Assembly: GCF_951805225.1 (NCBI RefSeq)
Contig: NZ_OX638201.1
Coordinates: forward strand, 3,286,001 to 3,350,000
Direction: 5' to 3'
DNA length: 64,000 bases
Source: an uncultured Flavobacterium sp.
GTDB taxonomy: Bacteria; Bacteroidota; Bacteroidia; Flavobacteriales; Flavobacteriaceae
Positions 26,671 to 35,380 of this stretch are shown in pieces (the first letter of the stretch is position 1; every line of letters begins with the position of its first letter). Below the pieces are notes generated by a model. That model saw only the letters and a list, made by a program, of their open reading frames with translations. It was not told where the DNA came from and did not search any database. The translations under genes were made by a program, and so were the position numbers.

Positions 26671-26841
26671 TTGTCATTTCGACGGAGGAGAAATCACACA
26701 CGTAACTCGACAAAGATTGGCGACTTTGATTACGGAGTTTCTAGTGTGATTTCTCCTCCGTCGAAATGACAAAAATGAACTCAATTTCTAATCTTTGTCG
26801 AGTTTCTTGCGGAGATTCCTCGTTCCTCGGAATGACAAAAT
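26671..26841. repeat. Long dispersed palindrome, GTCATTTCGACGGAGGAG type
   Basis: A 29-bp perfect inverted repeat (26671-26699 against 26744-26772) contains TCATTTCGACGGAGGAGAAA. A second 13-bp pair, CTCGACAAAGATT (26706-26718) against 26790-26802, interlocks with it, and a third related unit, ATTCCTCGTTCCTCGGAATG, follows at about 26814-26833. Together with the element at 26533 and a short ATCCGTGGGCAA fragment near 26900, this fills the 463-base gap between the GH3 and esterase genes; no gene was seen there. Confidence 0.8.
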
Positions 26842-26919
26842 AGTTAAGAAACTGCTGAGATAATTAATAAAAAAATCAGCATCAATCCGTTAAACCAATA
26901 AAATCCGTGGGCAATTATT

Positions 26920-28299
26920 TTATTCAGAAACAAAACAAGAAGCCGGTAAATTTGCTTTATTAAACAAATCTGACTGAATTGTATTTCCCCATGCAAATCT
27001 CACTTTCGCAGGATTTGGAACTTTTTTACTCGTCAAAATCACCTGATTATTTTTTATCGAAGCTTCTGCCGGATAGAAAGTTCCATCGGCTCCAGCCACT
27101 TCAAATTGATTCGAAATTTTGTTTTTAAAGTACAATCCTTCCGCATAATCAAACGAAACGATTACTTTGTTTTTATCAACTTTTAAATCTCTAAAAAGTG
27201 GTCCATTTACCAAATTATTATTAGTCTTATAAACTTCGGCTAAAGCCAAATTTGCCAAACGAATTCCAACCGACTTTTTATTCTTTGGATGAATATCTAT
27301 AGTGTCCGAAATATCACTTGTCAGAACCATTCCTGTCTTTGGAACTTCTTTCAGAATTTTTCTTTGAGAATCTCTTACCGTGACATTAGAGAAGTTATTA
27401 CTTCCGGTTTTATACGGCGCAATCTGAACGAAATAAAAAGGAAATTCGTCTTGCCAAACTTTTCTCCACGACGTAATCAAAGCCGATAATGTTTTATCAT
27501 AAACCAGCGAACCAACATTCGATTCGCCTTGATACCAAAGCGTTCCTGCAATCTTGAAACCTGCAAACGGATAAATCATCGCATTGTAAGCGCGTCCCGG
27601 TTGGCGTGGGCCATATTCTTGTTCGTTTAGTTTTTTGGCATTTTCTAATAAAACTGGATCATTCTGAACAACTTCTTCCGGCATCCAGATTTCAGCAGGA
27701 GTTCCGCCCCAGTTTGAAGAAATTAATCCAATTGGTACATTTTTTAAATCTTCGCGCAAGCGTTTGGCAAAGAAATAACCAATTGCGCTAAAGTATTTCA
27801 TGGTTTCCGGAGTAGATTCTGTCCAGTTTCCTAAAAGATTATTTTGCGGAGTTGTTGCGGTTAATTTCGGAACTAAGAAAAAGCGAATATTAGGATTCGT
27901 GGCGTTTTTCATTTCTTCTTCACCATTATCAATTCCCCAACTTGCAGACATTTCCATATTCGATTGTCCGGAACAAACCCAAACTTCTCCAATCAGAATA
28001 TTTTTAAGAACGACTTCATTATATCCTTTTATAGAAATCGTGTAAGGTCCTCCGGCTTCGGGAGTTTTTATATGAAGTTCCCATTGCGCCTGATTGTTCG
28101 CCACAACTTTATATTCCTGATTATTCCAACTTGAAACCAATTTGATTTCTTCCTTAGGATTTCCCCAACCCCAAATCTTCACTTCGGAGTTGCGTTGTAA
28201 AACCATATTGTCGCCAAAAATATTCGGAAGCGTAACGTTTGCCATCATAGTACTGGAAATCATCAGAATGAAAACAAACTTAAATATATTATTTTTCAT
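26920..28299 (-). CDS. Sialate O-acetylesterase-family (SASA/CE20-like) carbohydrate acetylesterase
   Basis: This 459-residue protein has a signal peptide (cleavage near MMAN, residue 20) and a small beta domain (about 22-100). The SGNH/SASA hydrolase domain follows: GEVWVCSGQSNMEM (catalytic Ser113), ISSNWGGTPAEIWMP, GTLWYQGESNV, FYFVQIAPY and the Asp-His pair in TIDIHPKN. Family members deacetylate sialic acids or acetylated hemicelluloses. In this locus removal of acetyl groups from acetyl-(galacto)glucomannan is the most plausible job. Its start overlaps the end of the upstream CE2 esterase gene by 11 bases, so the two esterases should be made together. Confidence 0.85.
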   Translation of the reverse strand: MKNNIFKFVFILMISSTMMANVTLPNIFGDNMVLQRNSEVKIWGWGNPKEEIKLVSSWNNQEYKVVANNQAQWELHIKTPEAGGPYTISIKGYNEVVLKNILIGEVWVCSGQSNMEMSASWGIDNGEEEMKNATNPNIRFFLVPKLTATTPQNNLLGNWTESTPETMKYFSAIGYFFAKRLREDLKNVPIGLISSNWGGTPAEIWMPEEVVQNDPVLLENAKKLNEQEYGPRQPGRAYNAMIYPFAGFKIAGTLWYQGESNVGSLVYDKTLSALITSWRKVWQDEFPFYFVQIAPYKTGSNNFSNVTVRDSQRKILKEVPKTGMVLTSDISDTIDIHPKNKKSVGIRLANLALAEVYKTNNNLVNGPLFRDLKVDKNKVIVSFDYAEGLYFKNKISNQFEVAGADGTFYPAEASIKNNQVILTSKKVPNPAKVRFAWGNTIQSDLFNKANLPASCFVSE

Positions 28300-29377
28300 T
28301 TAGTAACTTTTTTAAAAATGGAGCATATTCATCTGCCAGAACTTTATGATCTGCAACGTCAGGATGTCCCAAACAACCTTTTGGCGTCATTGGTTTAAAT
28401 TTGAAAATCAGAATTTCTTTATGCGATTTATCATTCGCAAAAGCGGCTTTTACTTTGTTCAGACAATCTTCAAAAACAACTGCTCTGTCTCCGCCAACCA
28501 TTGGACTATTTGTTATCACAATCTGCGCATTCGGATTGTGTTTATATAGCATTTTGATAAAATTGATGTAATTCGAAATATACTTTTCGGCATTAAAAGG
28601 CAAACGTTCTTTTTTTCCATCTCCGCCCGAAAAATCGTTGGTTCCTAAAGCAATACTGATAATATTTGGCTGAAAAGCAAAATCATATTTGGGTTTCGAA
28701 GGATCTTTCGTTAAATATAAATTTTCATAAACATCCGGCATAATCGCTTCATCTTTGTTTTCGTCATTCCAATTGCGATACATTCCAATTCCGGAAACAG
28801 AACTTACCAAATAATCAACGTCAATTTCTCTTGAAATTCTTGGACCATAAGCGTAATATCCGTTATGATGATCCATGTATTCGCCTTTATCACAATCAAC
28901 TGAATCGCTCGCTGCTGCACAAGTGATAGAATCTCCAATAAATTCGATTTTCTTTTTCTTTTTTGCAGAAATTGTAGTCAGTTTTGCTGTGGTTCCGGCA
29001 AATAAAATATTCCCGCTTTGTGCTTCGGTATTTTTATAAACTTCTAAAAGATGTACTTTTTTCTTTGAGCTAACTTTTATCGGAAAAGATTGTACAGCAC
29101 CTTTTTCGATTCTTATTTTACCAATATATTTTCCGTCCAAAACCAAAGAAACATAATTATGATGTTCATAAGAATCTACACTTTGAAGTGAAATCGAACA
29201 TTCATTTCCTATAAAATTAAACGAAACCGAAGAAGCTGTTCCAATTAAGACAACATTATTATCTTGAAGTTTTTCAACCCGACCGGCGTATAGAAATTTA
29301 TTATTTTTGGTTTGTGAAATAGAAGTTGCCGAAATCAGCAAAAACAAACTTAAAAGGGCTATTTTTTTGAGAAACAT
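28289..29377 (-). CDS. CE2-family acetylesterase (acetyl-glucomannan/xylan esterase)
   Basis: A signal peptide (MFLKKIALLSLFLLISATSISQ) precedes an N-terminal jelly-roll domain (about 28-135: FLYAGRVEKLQDNNVVLI, FNFIGNECSISL). The SGNH hydrolase domain has IEFIGDSIT (catalytic Ser150), ISIALGTNDFSGGDG and C-terminal GHPDVADHKVLADE (His338, His344). Jelly roll plus SGNH is the hallmark of CE2 esterases, which take 6-O-acetyl groups off glucomannan and related chains. The gene overlaps the next esterase by 11 bases. A -7-like box TATATTTG (29416-29409) lies 32 bases upstream of its ATG. Confidence 0.88.
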   Translation of the reverse strand: MFLKKIALLSLFLLISATSISQTKNNKFLYAGRVEKLQDNNVVLIGTASSVSFNFIGNECSISLQSVDSYEHHNYVSLVLDGKYIGKIRIEKGAVQSFPIKVSSKKKVHLLEVYKNTEAQSGNILFAGTTAKLTTISAKKKKKIEFIGDSITCAAASDSVDCDKGEYMDHHNGYYAYGPRISREIDVDYLVSSVSGIGMYRNWNDENKDEAIMPDVYENLYLTKDPSKPKYDFAFQPNIISIALGTNDFSGGDGKKERLPFNAEKYISNYINFIKMLYKHNPNAQIVITNSPMVGGDRAVVFEDCLNKVKAAFANDKSHKEILIFKFKPMTPKGCLGHPDVADHKVLADEYAPFLKKLLNEK

Positions 29378-29408
29378 AATTTATTTGTTAAAATATAAAT
29401 GCGTTTCA

Positions 29409-29416
29409 CAAATATA
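29409..29416 (-). promoter_or_regulatory. Candidate -7 box for the esterase pair
   Basis: TATATTTG on the minus strand fits TAnnTTTG and lies 32 bases before the CE2 start. No clear -33 TTTG was seen. Confidence 0.35.
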
Positions 29417-29596
29417 TTTGAAATGTAGTACATGGAAAGATACTAAAACATCAAAAAGCAATAAAAAAACACCAAAATTATAAGACTATTTTATCCTTTT
29501 TAACGTTAGTTAATAAACTACATTGCAAACGATATCTTTTATCGCTCAAAATCAACGATAATCTTTATCAATTAAATTTCACATTATCTCTTAAAA

Positions 29597-30103
29597 ATGA
29601 AATCAACCTTATATATTGCATTTGCAGCAATTCTTATATTCTCGTCTTTTACTGTAAAGACAAAAACTACTATTGAAGCTAGTTCTATTAAAATAACACA
29701 AAATAAAATAGACAGAGATTCTATTATTCTTTATGCAAAACAGTATTTGGGAACGCCTTATTTGTACGCGGGAAATGACCCGAAAAAAGGATTCGATTGT
29801 TCTGGTTTTGTAAATTATGTGTTTAAAAATTACAACATTACTTTACCAAGAAGTTCGAGTGGTTTTAAAAATTTAGGCACAAAATTATTTCCCGAAGATT
29901 TTAAAGTGGGAGATATTTTAGTTTTTTATGGTTATAAGGACAAAACAATTGTTGGTCATCTCGGGATTATCTGTGAAGCAAATGGAATGCATTCAAAATT
30001 TATTCACGCTTCTTCCGGAAAAGCTGGCAGCGTAACTATTAGCGATTTAGATTCTGATCATTATAGCAAACGTTATTATAAATGCATCAATGTATTGCCT
30101 TGA
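29597..30103 (+). CDS. NlpC/P60-family cell-wall peptidase
   Basis: The 168-residue protein has an N-terminal hydrophobic signal (residues 1-20) and one NlpC/P60 domain (about 40-165). The catalytic triad is visible: Cys68 in GFDCSGFVNYVF, His121 in VGHLGIIC and a third polar residue His137 in KFIHASS. These enzymes cut gamma-D-Glu-diaminopimelate bonds in peptidoglycan stem peptides. It is short, with no SH3 or LysM targeting domain. It stands alone, divergent from the esterase pair, and is followed by a palindromic repeat. Confidence 0.88.
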   Translation: MKSTLYIAFAAILIFSSFTVKTKTTIEASSIKITQNKIDRDSIILYAKQYLGTPYLYAGNDPKKGFDCSGFVNYVFKNYNITLPRSSSGFKNLGTKLFPEDFKVGDILVFYGYKDKTIVGHLGIICEANGMHSKFIHASSGKAGSVTISDLDSDHYSKRYYKCINVLP

Positions 30104-30130
30104 TTTTTTTGCTACGAATTGCATTGATTT

Positions 30131-30240
30131 TTTGCACGCAGATTTAAAAGGATTTTAGCAGATGTGCGCAGATTTTTTTATTGTAATATCTTAAAAAAAT
30201 CGTTTTAAATCTACTTTAATCTGCTAGATCTGCGGGCAAA
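30131..30240. repeat. Palindromic repeat of the GCACGCAGATTTA type
   Basis: TTTGCACGCAGATTTA (30131-30146) is followed by AGCAGATGTGCGCAGATTTT. The partly complementary TAATCTGCTAGATCTGCGGGCAAA ends at 30240 (core CTAGATCTGCGGGCAAA). It is related to the repeat at 15100-15226 and fills the gap between two convergent genes. Confidence 0.65.
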
Positions 30241-30265
30241 TTAATATCGTTTACTCGCAAACATT

Positions 30266-31846
30266 TTACTCTTCTGTTAATAGTTTTATCAAACTTTCGT
30301 CTCTTTGATAAACGTCTTTATAAAAATTCAGATTTCCTTTTCGGTCTACCCAAGCCGTAAAATATCCTATGTAAACAGGAACTTTCTTTTTTAAAGTGTA
30401 CCAACTTTCTTTTCCGGCATGCATTGCTTTGTCAATTCTAGCGGGAGTCCATGAAGCATCTTGTTTTAAAAGTTCAATTGCTAAATCTCTTGGTTTTCCT
30501 ACGCGTACACATCCGTGGCTAAAAGCTCTGTTTTCTCTTTCGAATAAACTTTTTGCCGGTGTATCGTGTAAGTAAATATTATTTGAATTTGGAAACAGAA
30601 ATTTCACTAAACCAAGTGAATTATTTTTTCCAGGCAACTGACGAACGGCGCCATTATTCCACTCCAGATTTTTCTGTGCCAAATAATTCTTGTTTTTCGC
30701 CATTCCGGGTTTTATCTCTTTATTGATAATACTTGTTGGAACATTCCAATACGGACTAAAAACAATGTTGTTCATCATTCCGCTAAAAATAACCGTTTGA
30801 GTCATTGCTTTTCCAACTACAACTGGCGATACAAAAGCAATTTGATGATCACGAATTAAATACAATCTAAACTCAGGAATATTAACTTCTATATATTCCT
30901 GACCTTTTTCGAGCGCTGGATCAATCCATCTGCAACGTTCCATATTTGCAATAATCGTTTTGATTCTGTCTGAAACCGGAATATTCATTTCAGTAATATG
31001 TTCCGGTAAAATTGTGTTTTTTGGAGTTAATCCGTGATGCGTTTCAAAGTTTTTGACCGCTGATATCAAAGTCGAATCGCAAATATTACTTTTGGTATTT
31101 TCTTTAAGATCGCCACCAATATAAAGTCTTTCTCTAATTTGTCCGATTGCAGGAACAGAATCTCCAATTTTTAAACTTTTGAAATCATCACCAACTTCAA
31201 TTGTTTTCCAGCCTCCTTTTTTTTCAATTTCTCTATATTCATGAAGCGCGTCACGAAGTTTGTAATATTGACTGAACATTTTGCTCTTTTTATCATCACT
31301 TATAGTCGCCTTTTTATAAATAGAATCTGAAAAGACTTGGTAATTTACTTTTTTTCGAGGTAAAAGCCATTCTAATGATTTAGTCGTTTTCTCGTCAACG
31401 CCAGATACTTTTTGAACATAGTAGAAATACAAATTTGTAATCATCAAATCTGTGTCTGATTTCGATAATTTATTATCTGCGATATGATCAAAAATAGGAT
31501 TGATATTTTCGTTATACGGAAAATTAGCTTTCAATCCTTCTCGATCTAATCCTTTATATTTATTGAATAAAGTACTTGCAAACTCAACAATTCCTTTATT
31601 GTCAAGCCACAATTGAGTAGATTTATTTTTCTTGTATAAAGCAAAAACATCGTTTTGAAATTTATCCAATTTAGGATACGCTTGATAAAAAGCAGCAATT
31701 TTAGAACTATCGATTGAGATTTTTAGTTCTGGTATTACTTTTTCTACGGTCTTTTTTAATTCTTCTTCCTTTTTTTCTGCTTTAGAATTACAAGAAACAG
31801 CACCAAAAAGAAGCACAACAGCAGCAAGCGAATACAAAATTTTCAT
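30266..31846 (-). CDS. L,D-transpeptidase (YcbB/LdtD-like) lipoprotein
   Basis: This 526-residue protein begins with a lipoprotein-type signal (LLFGAVSC, Cys19) and a Lys/Glu-rich linker. A helical scaffold region covers about 40-240, with a peptidoglycan-binding-like segment at about 225-285 (AIGQIRERLYIGGD). The YkuD catalytic domain covers about 310-460: NIPEFRLYLIRD, SPYWNVPTSIINKEI, IYLHDTPAKSLF and the signature RAFSHGCVRVGKP with nucleophile Cys446. These enzymes form 3-3 crosslinks or attach proteins to peptidoglycan. Domain order and length are those of YcbB-type enzymes. Its neighbour on the plus strand is another wall enzyme, but the two are convergent. Confidence 0.9.
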   Translation of the reverse strand: MKILYSLAAVVLLFGAVSCNSKAEKKEEELKKTVEKVIPELKISIDSSKIAAFYQAYPKLDKFQNDVFALYKKNKSTQLWLDNKGIVEFASTLFNKYKGLDREGLKANFPYNENINPIFDHIADNKLSKSDTDLMITNLYFYYVQKVSGVDEKTTKSLEWLLPRKKVNYQVFSDSIYKKATISDDKKSKMFSQYYKLRDALHEYREIEKKGGWKTIEVGDDFKSLKIGDSVPAIGQIRERLYIGGDLKENTKSNICDSTLISAVKNFETHHGLTPKNTILPEHITEMNIPVSDRIKTIIANMERCRWIDPALEKGQEYIEVNIPEFRLYLIRDHQIAFVSPVVVGKAMTQTVIFSGMMNNIVFSPYWNVPTSIINKEIKPGMAKNKNYLAQKNLEWNNGAVRQLPGKNNSLGLVKFLFPNSNNIYLHDTPAKSLFERENRAFSHGCVRVGKPRDLAIELLKQDASWTPARIDKAMHAGKESWYTLKKKVPVYIGYFTAWVDRKGNLNFYKDVYQRDESLIKLLTEE

Positions 31847-31973
31847 AATAATATTTTTAATAAAAATAGAAAAGTTTTATCGAAAACAAATCATCTCCAG
31901 AAAAAATAATACTGGCTTTACAATATTTGAAATTATCAAAATTTAGTTGTGATTTTATTTAACTACAAGGCAC

Positions 31974-32009
31974 AAAAAAACTCCAAACATGGCACATTTG
32001 GAGTTTTTC
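31974..32009 (-). terminator. Terminator of the DUF1573 gene
   Basis: AAAACTCCAAA (31977-31987) pairs with TTTGGAGTTTT (31997-32007), with a T run on the minus strand. It lies 25 bases after the stop codon. Confidence 0.75.
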
Positions 32010-32033
32010 GCTTTATAACCAACCTTTAATTAT

Positions 32034-32450
32034 TTAGATAACCGTTCCTTTTAAAGTAAGGATTTTTGGCGCCGTTTCGGCACTTGTTGTTACAGTAACT
32101 GTTTTTGTAAAACCACCTTTATTAGCGGCGTTATAAGTTGCTGTTACTTTAGCCGTTTTACCAGGTAAAATTGGCTCTTTTGTATAATCTGTTGCAGTAC
32201 AACCGCAAGATCCCTGAACATTAGTAATTACAACAGCAGTTTTTCCTGTGTTTTTAAATTCATAAACAATCGCTTTTGGAGTTCCTTGTGGAATTTGTCC
32301 AACATCAATAGTTTCTGCTTTCCAAACAATAGTTGACGCATCAAAAGCTGCTGTTTTTGTTTCGCAAACTAATGATTTTACTGGTGCAATTGCTGAAAAA
32401 GACATTAGTCCTAAAGCTAGTGCTAACATCGAAATTTTAATAATTCTCAT
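32034..32450 (-). CDS. DUF1573 secreted protein (Ig-like, ASH-type fold)
   Basis: The 138-residue protein has a signal peptide (MRIIKISMLALALGLMSFSA) and one DUF1573 domain: FDVGQIPQG-like IDVGQIPQGTPKAIVYEFKN, then SCGCTATDYTKEPILPGK and ATYNAANKGGFTKTVTVTT. The conserved SCGCT Cys pair is typical of the family. Function is unknown; such proteins are very common and often highly expressed in Flavobacteria. It is divergent from the sensor-kinase operon, so the two may share a control region. A TACTTTTG box (32500-32493 on the minus strand) lies 43 bases before the start. Confidence 0.85.
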   Translation of the reverse strand: MRIIKISMLALALGLMSFSAIAPVKSLVCETKTAAFDASTIVWKAETIDVGQIPQGTPKAIVYEFKNTGKTAVVITNVQGSCGCTATDYTKEPILPGKTAKVTATYNAANKGGFTKTVTVTTSAETAPKILTLKGTVI

Positions 32451-32552
32451 AGTTCTTTATTTTAAATGGTTTATAGTTCAAATTTTATATTTCAAAAGTA
32501 CCTCAGACAAAATCAAATCGCTGTTAACCGCTTTCAAATCTTTGTTAACGAG

Positions 32553-32583
32553 TTGTTAATCGCTATTTTTAACTATAATTTTG
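32553..32583 (+). promoter_or_regulatory. Promoter of the kinase/regulator operon
   Basis: TTG (32553-32555), a 20-base spacer and TAATTTTG (32576-32583) match the Bacteroidota -33/-7 pattern well. The -7 box lies 32 bases before the TTG start codon of the kinase gene. Confidence 0.5.
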
Positions 32584-32615
32584 ATTAATATTACACTCTT
32601 TAAAACACCTTTTTC

Positions 32616-33878
32616 TTGAAAATAAATAAACTTAATAGTATTATCCTTCTGGGACTTGTCGCCATTATAAGCATATTGGTCGCGCAATTGCTTTGGACCA
32701 AAGAGGCTTTTACTTTAGAACAAAAAAAACTAAGTCAGAAGGCAAACATTGCTTTACTGGAAGTTGCCAGAAAATTATACGAGGGAAAAGATCATGAATC
32801 TTCCTGCCAAAATCCTGTTCAGAAAATTTCGAACGATTATTATATTGTCAATGTCAATAATGCTTTTGAACCGGATATTTTAGAATTTTACTTGAGAGCC
32901 GAATTCAAAAAAATGAACATTACAACTGATTTTGAATTTGCGATGTACAATTGTCAAAGTGACGAAATGGTCTACGGAAAATACATTTCTTTTTCTGATA
33001 AAGAACAGGCAACAAAAACAGTTTCTTTTCCAAAACATAAAAATTTAGTCTACTATTTTGCGGTACGTTTTCCTAATGAAACTACTTATTTATTCAGTTC
33101 GATGCGTTTTTGGTTTGTGCTTTCCATTACGCTTATTTTTATTTTATTGATCTATGTTTATTCGATTTTTACGCTTTTGCAGCAAAAGAAATATTCTGAG
33201 TTGCAACGAGATTTTATCAATAATATGACGCATGAATTCAAAACTCCTTTGTCTTCGATTTTAATTGCTTCAAAATATTTAATTGAACAGAATCCGATTA
33301 AAGATGATAAGAAACTCTATACTTACACTGACATTATTATCAATCAAAGTAATAAACTGAATCATCATATTGAGAAAATTCTAAACATTGCCAAGTCTGA
33401 TTATACTCCTTTAGAATTAAAAAAAGAGACTGTTTTAATTGTTCCGATTATTGAGGAAGTAATCGAAAATATTCAGTTAAAATATCCTGAAGCTTTTATT
33501 AAAATTGAAAGACAATCAGATGAATATGCAATAGAAACTGATGTTTTTCATTTCTCTAATTTGATTTATAATCTACTGGATAATGCGGTAAAATATTGCA
33601 ATAAAAAACCTGAAATTATCATTCAGATAATAGTAGAAAATTCGACTTTGAAGCTAAAATTTATTGATAACGGAATTGGAATTGCTTCTAAAAACATTTC
33701 GTTTATCTTTGATAAGTTTTACCGCGCTCAAAACGAAAAAAGCAATGAAGTAAATGGTTTTGGACTTGGTTTGTATTATGTAAAAGAAATTTGCAACTTG
33801 CATAATTGGAAAATTAAAGCCGAAAATAATTTAGAAAATGGCACAACAATAACCTTGTCAATTCCTTATAAAAAATGA
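32616..33878 (+). CDS. Membrane sensor histidine kinase
   Basis: This 420-residue kinase has one transmembrane helix at about 8-27, a periplasmic sensor region at about 28-163 with two Cys (64 and 113) but no recognised domain, and a second helix at about 165-188. The HisKA domain follows, with phospho-acceptor His206 in NNMTHEFKTPLSSI, then the HATPase_c domain (NLLDNAVKYC N box, FIDNGIGIAS G1, GFGLGLYYVKEI G2). The start codon is TTG: an in-frame stop lies five codons upstream and no ATG precedes the first helix, so TTG is well supported. It overlaps the response-regulator gene by four bases (ATGA). The signal sensed is unknown. Confidence 0.92.
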   Translation: MKINKLNSIILLGLVAIISILVAQLLWTKEAFTLEQKKLSQKANIALLEVARKLYEGKDHESSCQNPVQKISNDYYIVNVNNAFEPDILEFYLRAEFKKMNITTDFEFAMYNCQSDEMVYGKYISFSDKEQATKTVSFPKHKNLVYYFAVRFPNETTYLFSSMRFWFVLSITLIFILLIYVYSIFTLLQQKKYSELQRDFINNMTHEFKTPLSSILIASKYLIEQNPIKDDKKLYTYTDIIINQSNKLNHHIEKILNIAKSDYTPLELKKETVLIVPIIEEVIENIQLKYPEAFIKIERQSDEYAIETDVFHFSNLIYNLLDNAVKYCNKKPEIIIQIIVENSTLKLKFIDNGIGIASKNISFIFDKFYRAQNEKSNEVNGFGLGLYYVKEICNLHNWKIKAENNLENGTTITLSIPYKK

Positions 33879-34558
33879 AACAATTCAAAATACTTTATAC
33901 CGAAGACGATGAAACTCTGGCGTTTTTAACCAAAGATAATTTGGAACAAAATAACTACGATGTTACACATTGTTGTGATGGTAATTTAGGCTTGGAAGCC
34001 TTTAAAAAAGAAAATTTTGACATTTGTATCTTTGATATAATGATGCCAAAAAAAGATGGTTTTGAGTTGGCAACTGAAGTTAGAAAAACTAATACTGACA
34101 TTCCTATTATTTTTCTTTCGGCCAAAACTTTAAAAGAAGATCGTATTAAAGGATTGCGTCTTGGCGCCGATGATTATCTGGTGAAGCCTTTTAGCATTGA
34201 AGAATTGTTATTGAAAATTGAGATTTTCTTAAAACGTTCGCAGAAAAATGTTCCAACGGAAAAAAATGTATACGAAATTGGAAAATATCAGTTCGATACC
34301 AATAATTTTATTCTTTTTAATGAAAGCGAAAAAATCAGCCTTACGCAACGTGAAGCTGAATTACTGAAACTTTTTCTTGACAATAAAAATTCGGTTTTAA
34401 AAAGGGAACAAATTCTGACTTCACTTTGGGGAACTGATGATTATTTTATGGGAAGAAGTTTGGATGTTTTTATTTCGCGTCTGCGTAAAATTCTGTCTAA
34501 TGAAAAAGGAATTTCGATAGAAAACCTACACGGAATTGGTTTTAGATTTACAATGTAG
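33875..34558 (+). CDS. OmpR/PhoB-family response regulator
   Basis: The 227-residue regulator has a receiver domain (1-120; acidic pocket Glu10, Asp11 and Asp12, phospho-acceptor Asp54 in CIFDIMMPKKDG, LSAKT, and Lys in DDYLVKPF). Its winged-helix DNA-binding domain covers about 130-225 (LTQREAELLKLFLDN, GRSLDVFISRLRKIL, GIGFRF). It is the partner of the kinase with which it overlaps by four bases. Target genes are unknown; the divergent DUF1573 gene is a nearby candidate. Confidence 0.95.
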   Translation: MKQFKILYTEDDETLAFLTKDNLEQNNYDVTHCCDGNLGLEAFKKENFDICIFDIMMPKKDGFELATEVRKTNTDIPIIFLSAKTLKEDRIKGLRLGADDYLVKPFSIEELLLKIEIFLKRSQKNVPTEKNVYEIGKYQFDTNNFILFNESEKISLTQREAELLKLFLDNKNSVLKREQILTSLWGTDDYFMGRSLDVFISRLRKILSNEKGISIENLHGIGFRFTM

Positions 34559-34614
34559 TTTTTTGACTATAAATATTTAAATTTTTGTATTTTTAGTATC
34601 TAAAATCCCCCGAT

Positions 34615-35379
34615 ATGAAATTGCATCATTTACGTAACGCGACTTTAGTTATTGAAACTGATCAACATGTAATCTTAGTTGATCCTATGTTAGGAAAGAG
34701 AAAAACGATTCCGCCTTTTACTTTCTTTCGTTATAAACCAAAGAGAAATCCGTTGGTTTCTTTGCCAAAAAACAGTCGGGACATTCTAAGCAGAGTTACA
34801 CATTGTTTGATTACACATTTGCATCCTGATCATATTGATAAAGCTGGTGAAGTTTTTTTAAGACGTAAAAGTATTGCTGTTATTTGTAGTTCAAAAGATG
34901 AAAAAGTTCTCGCTAAACGAGGTTTAAATATTACTCAAACTTTAGATTACTGGGAACCTCAACCTTTTCTGGACGGAAAAATCACGGGAATTCCTGCGAT
35001 TCATGGATATGGTTTTGTTGCAAAACTAATGGGAAATGTAATGGGTTTTCATATTGAATTGCCAAATGAAAAATCAATTTATATAAGCTCAGATACTGTT
35101 TTTACAGAACATGTAGAAAAAGTTTTGGTAGAATTTAAACCTGATATTGCAACAGTCGCTTGCGGAACTGCGAGATTAGATATTGGTCAGCCTTTACTAA
35201 TGAGAATGAATGATATTTTGAAATTTGCGGCTCTTGCTCCGGGCAAAGTTTTTGCGAATCATTTAGAAGCTTTAAATCATTGTCCAACGACTCGAGAAGA
35301 ATTAAAAGCAGCTTTGGCAGAAAATGATCTTTTATCGAAAACTGCCATTCCTAATGATGGAACTTATGTGGAGTATTGA
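34615..35379 (+). CDS. Metallo-beta-lactamase-fold hydrolase (UlaG-like)
   Basis: This 254-residue cytoplasmic protein has the metal-binding signature THLHPDHID (about residues 67-75), ILVDPMLG near the start (about 21-28), IPAIHGYG (third His), YISSDTVF (Asp) and a late ANHLEALNHC (His). This is the UlaG/RomA-like branch of the MBL superfamily, which includes lactonases, phosphodiesterases and N-acyl hydrolases. The substrate is unknown. It starts 56 bases after the response regulator and may be co-transcribed with it. Its stop lies 1 base from the convergent radical SAM gene's end, with no room for a separate terminator. Confidence 0.8.
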   Translation: MKLHHLRNATLVIETDQHVILVDPMLGKRKTIPPFTFFRYKPKRNPLVSLPKNSRDILSRVTHCLITHLHPDHIDKAGEVFLRRKSIAVICSSKDEKVLAKRGLNITQTLDYWEPQPFLDGKITGIPAIHGYGFVAKLMGNVMGFHIELPNEKSIYISSDTVFTEHVEKVLVEFKPDIATVACGTARLDIGQPLLMRMNDILKFAALAPGKVFANHLEALNHCPTTREELKAALAENDLLSKTAIPNDGTYVEY

Positions 35380-35380
35380 T

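Noticed and set aside
26514..26705. 63-codon open frame between GH3 and esterase genes
   Set aside because: It consists of the structured element and palindromic repeat sequence; there is no domain and no conserved start.
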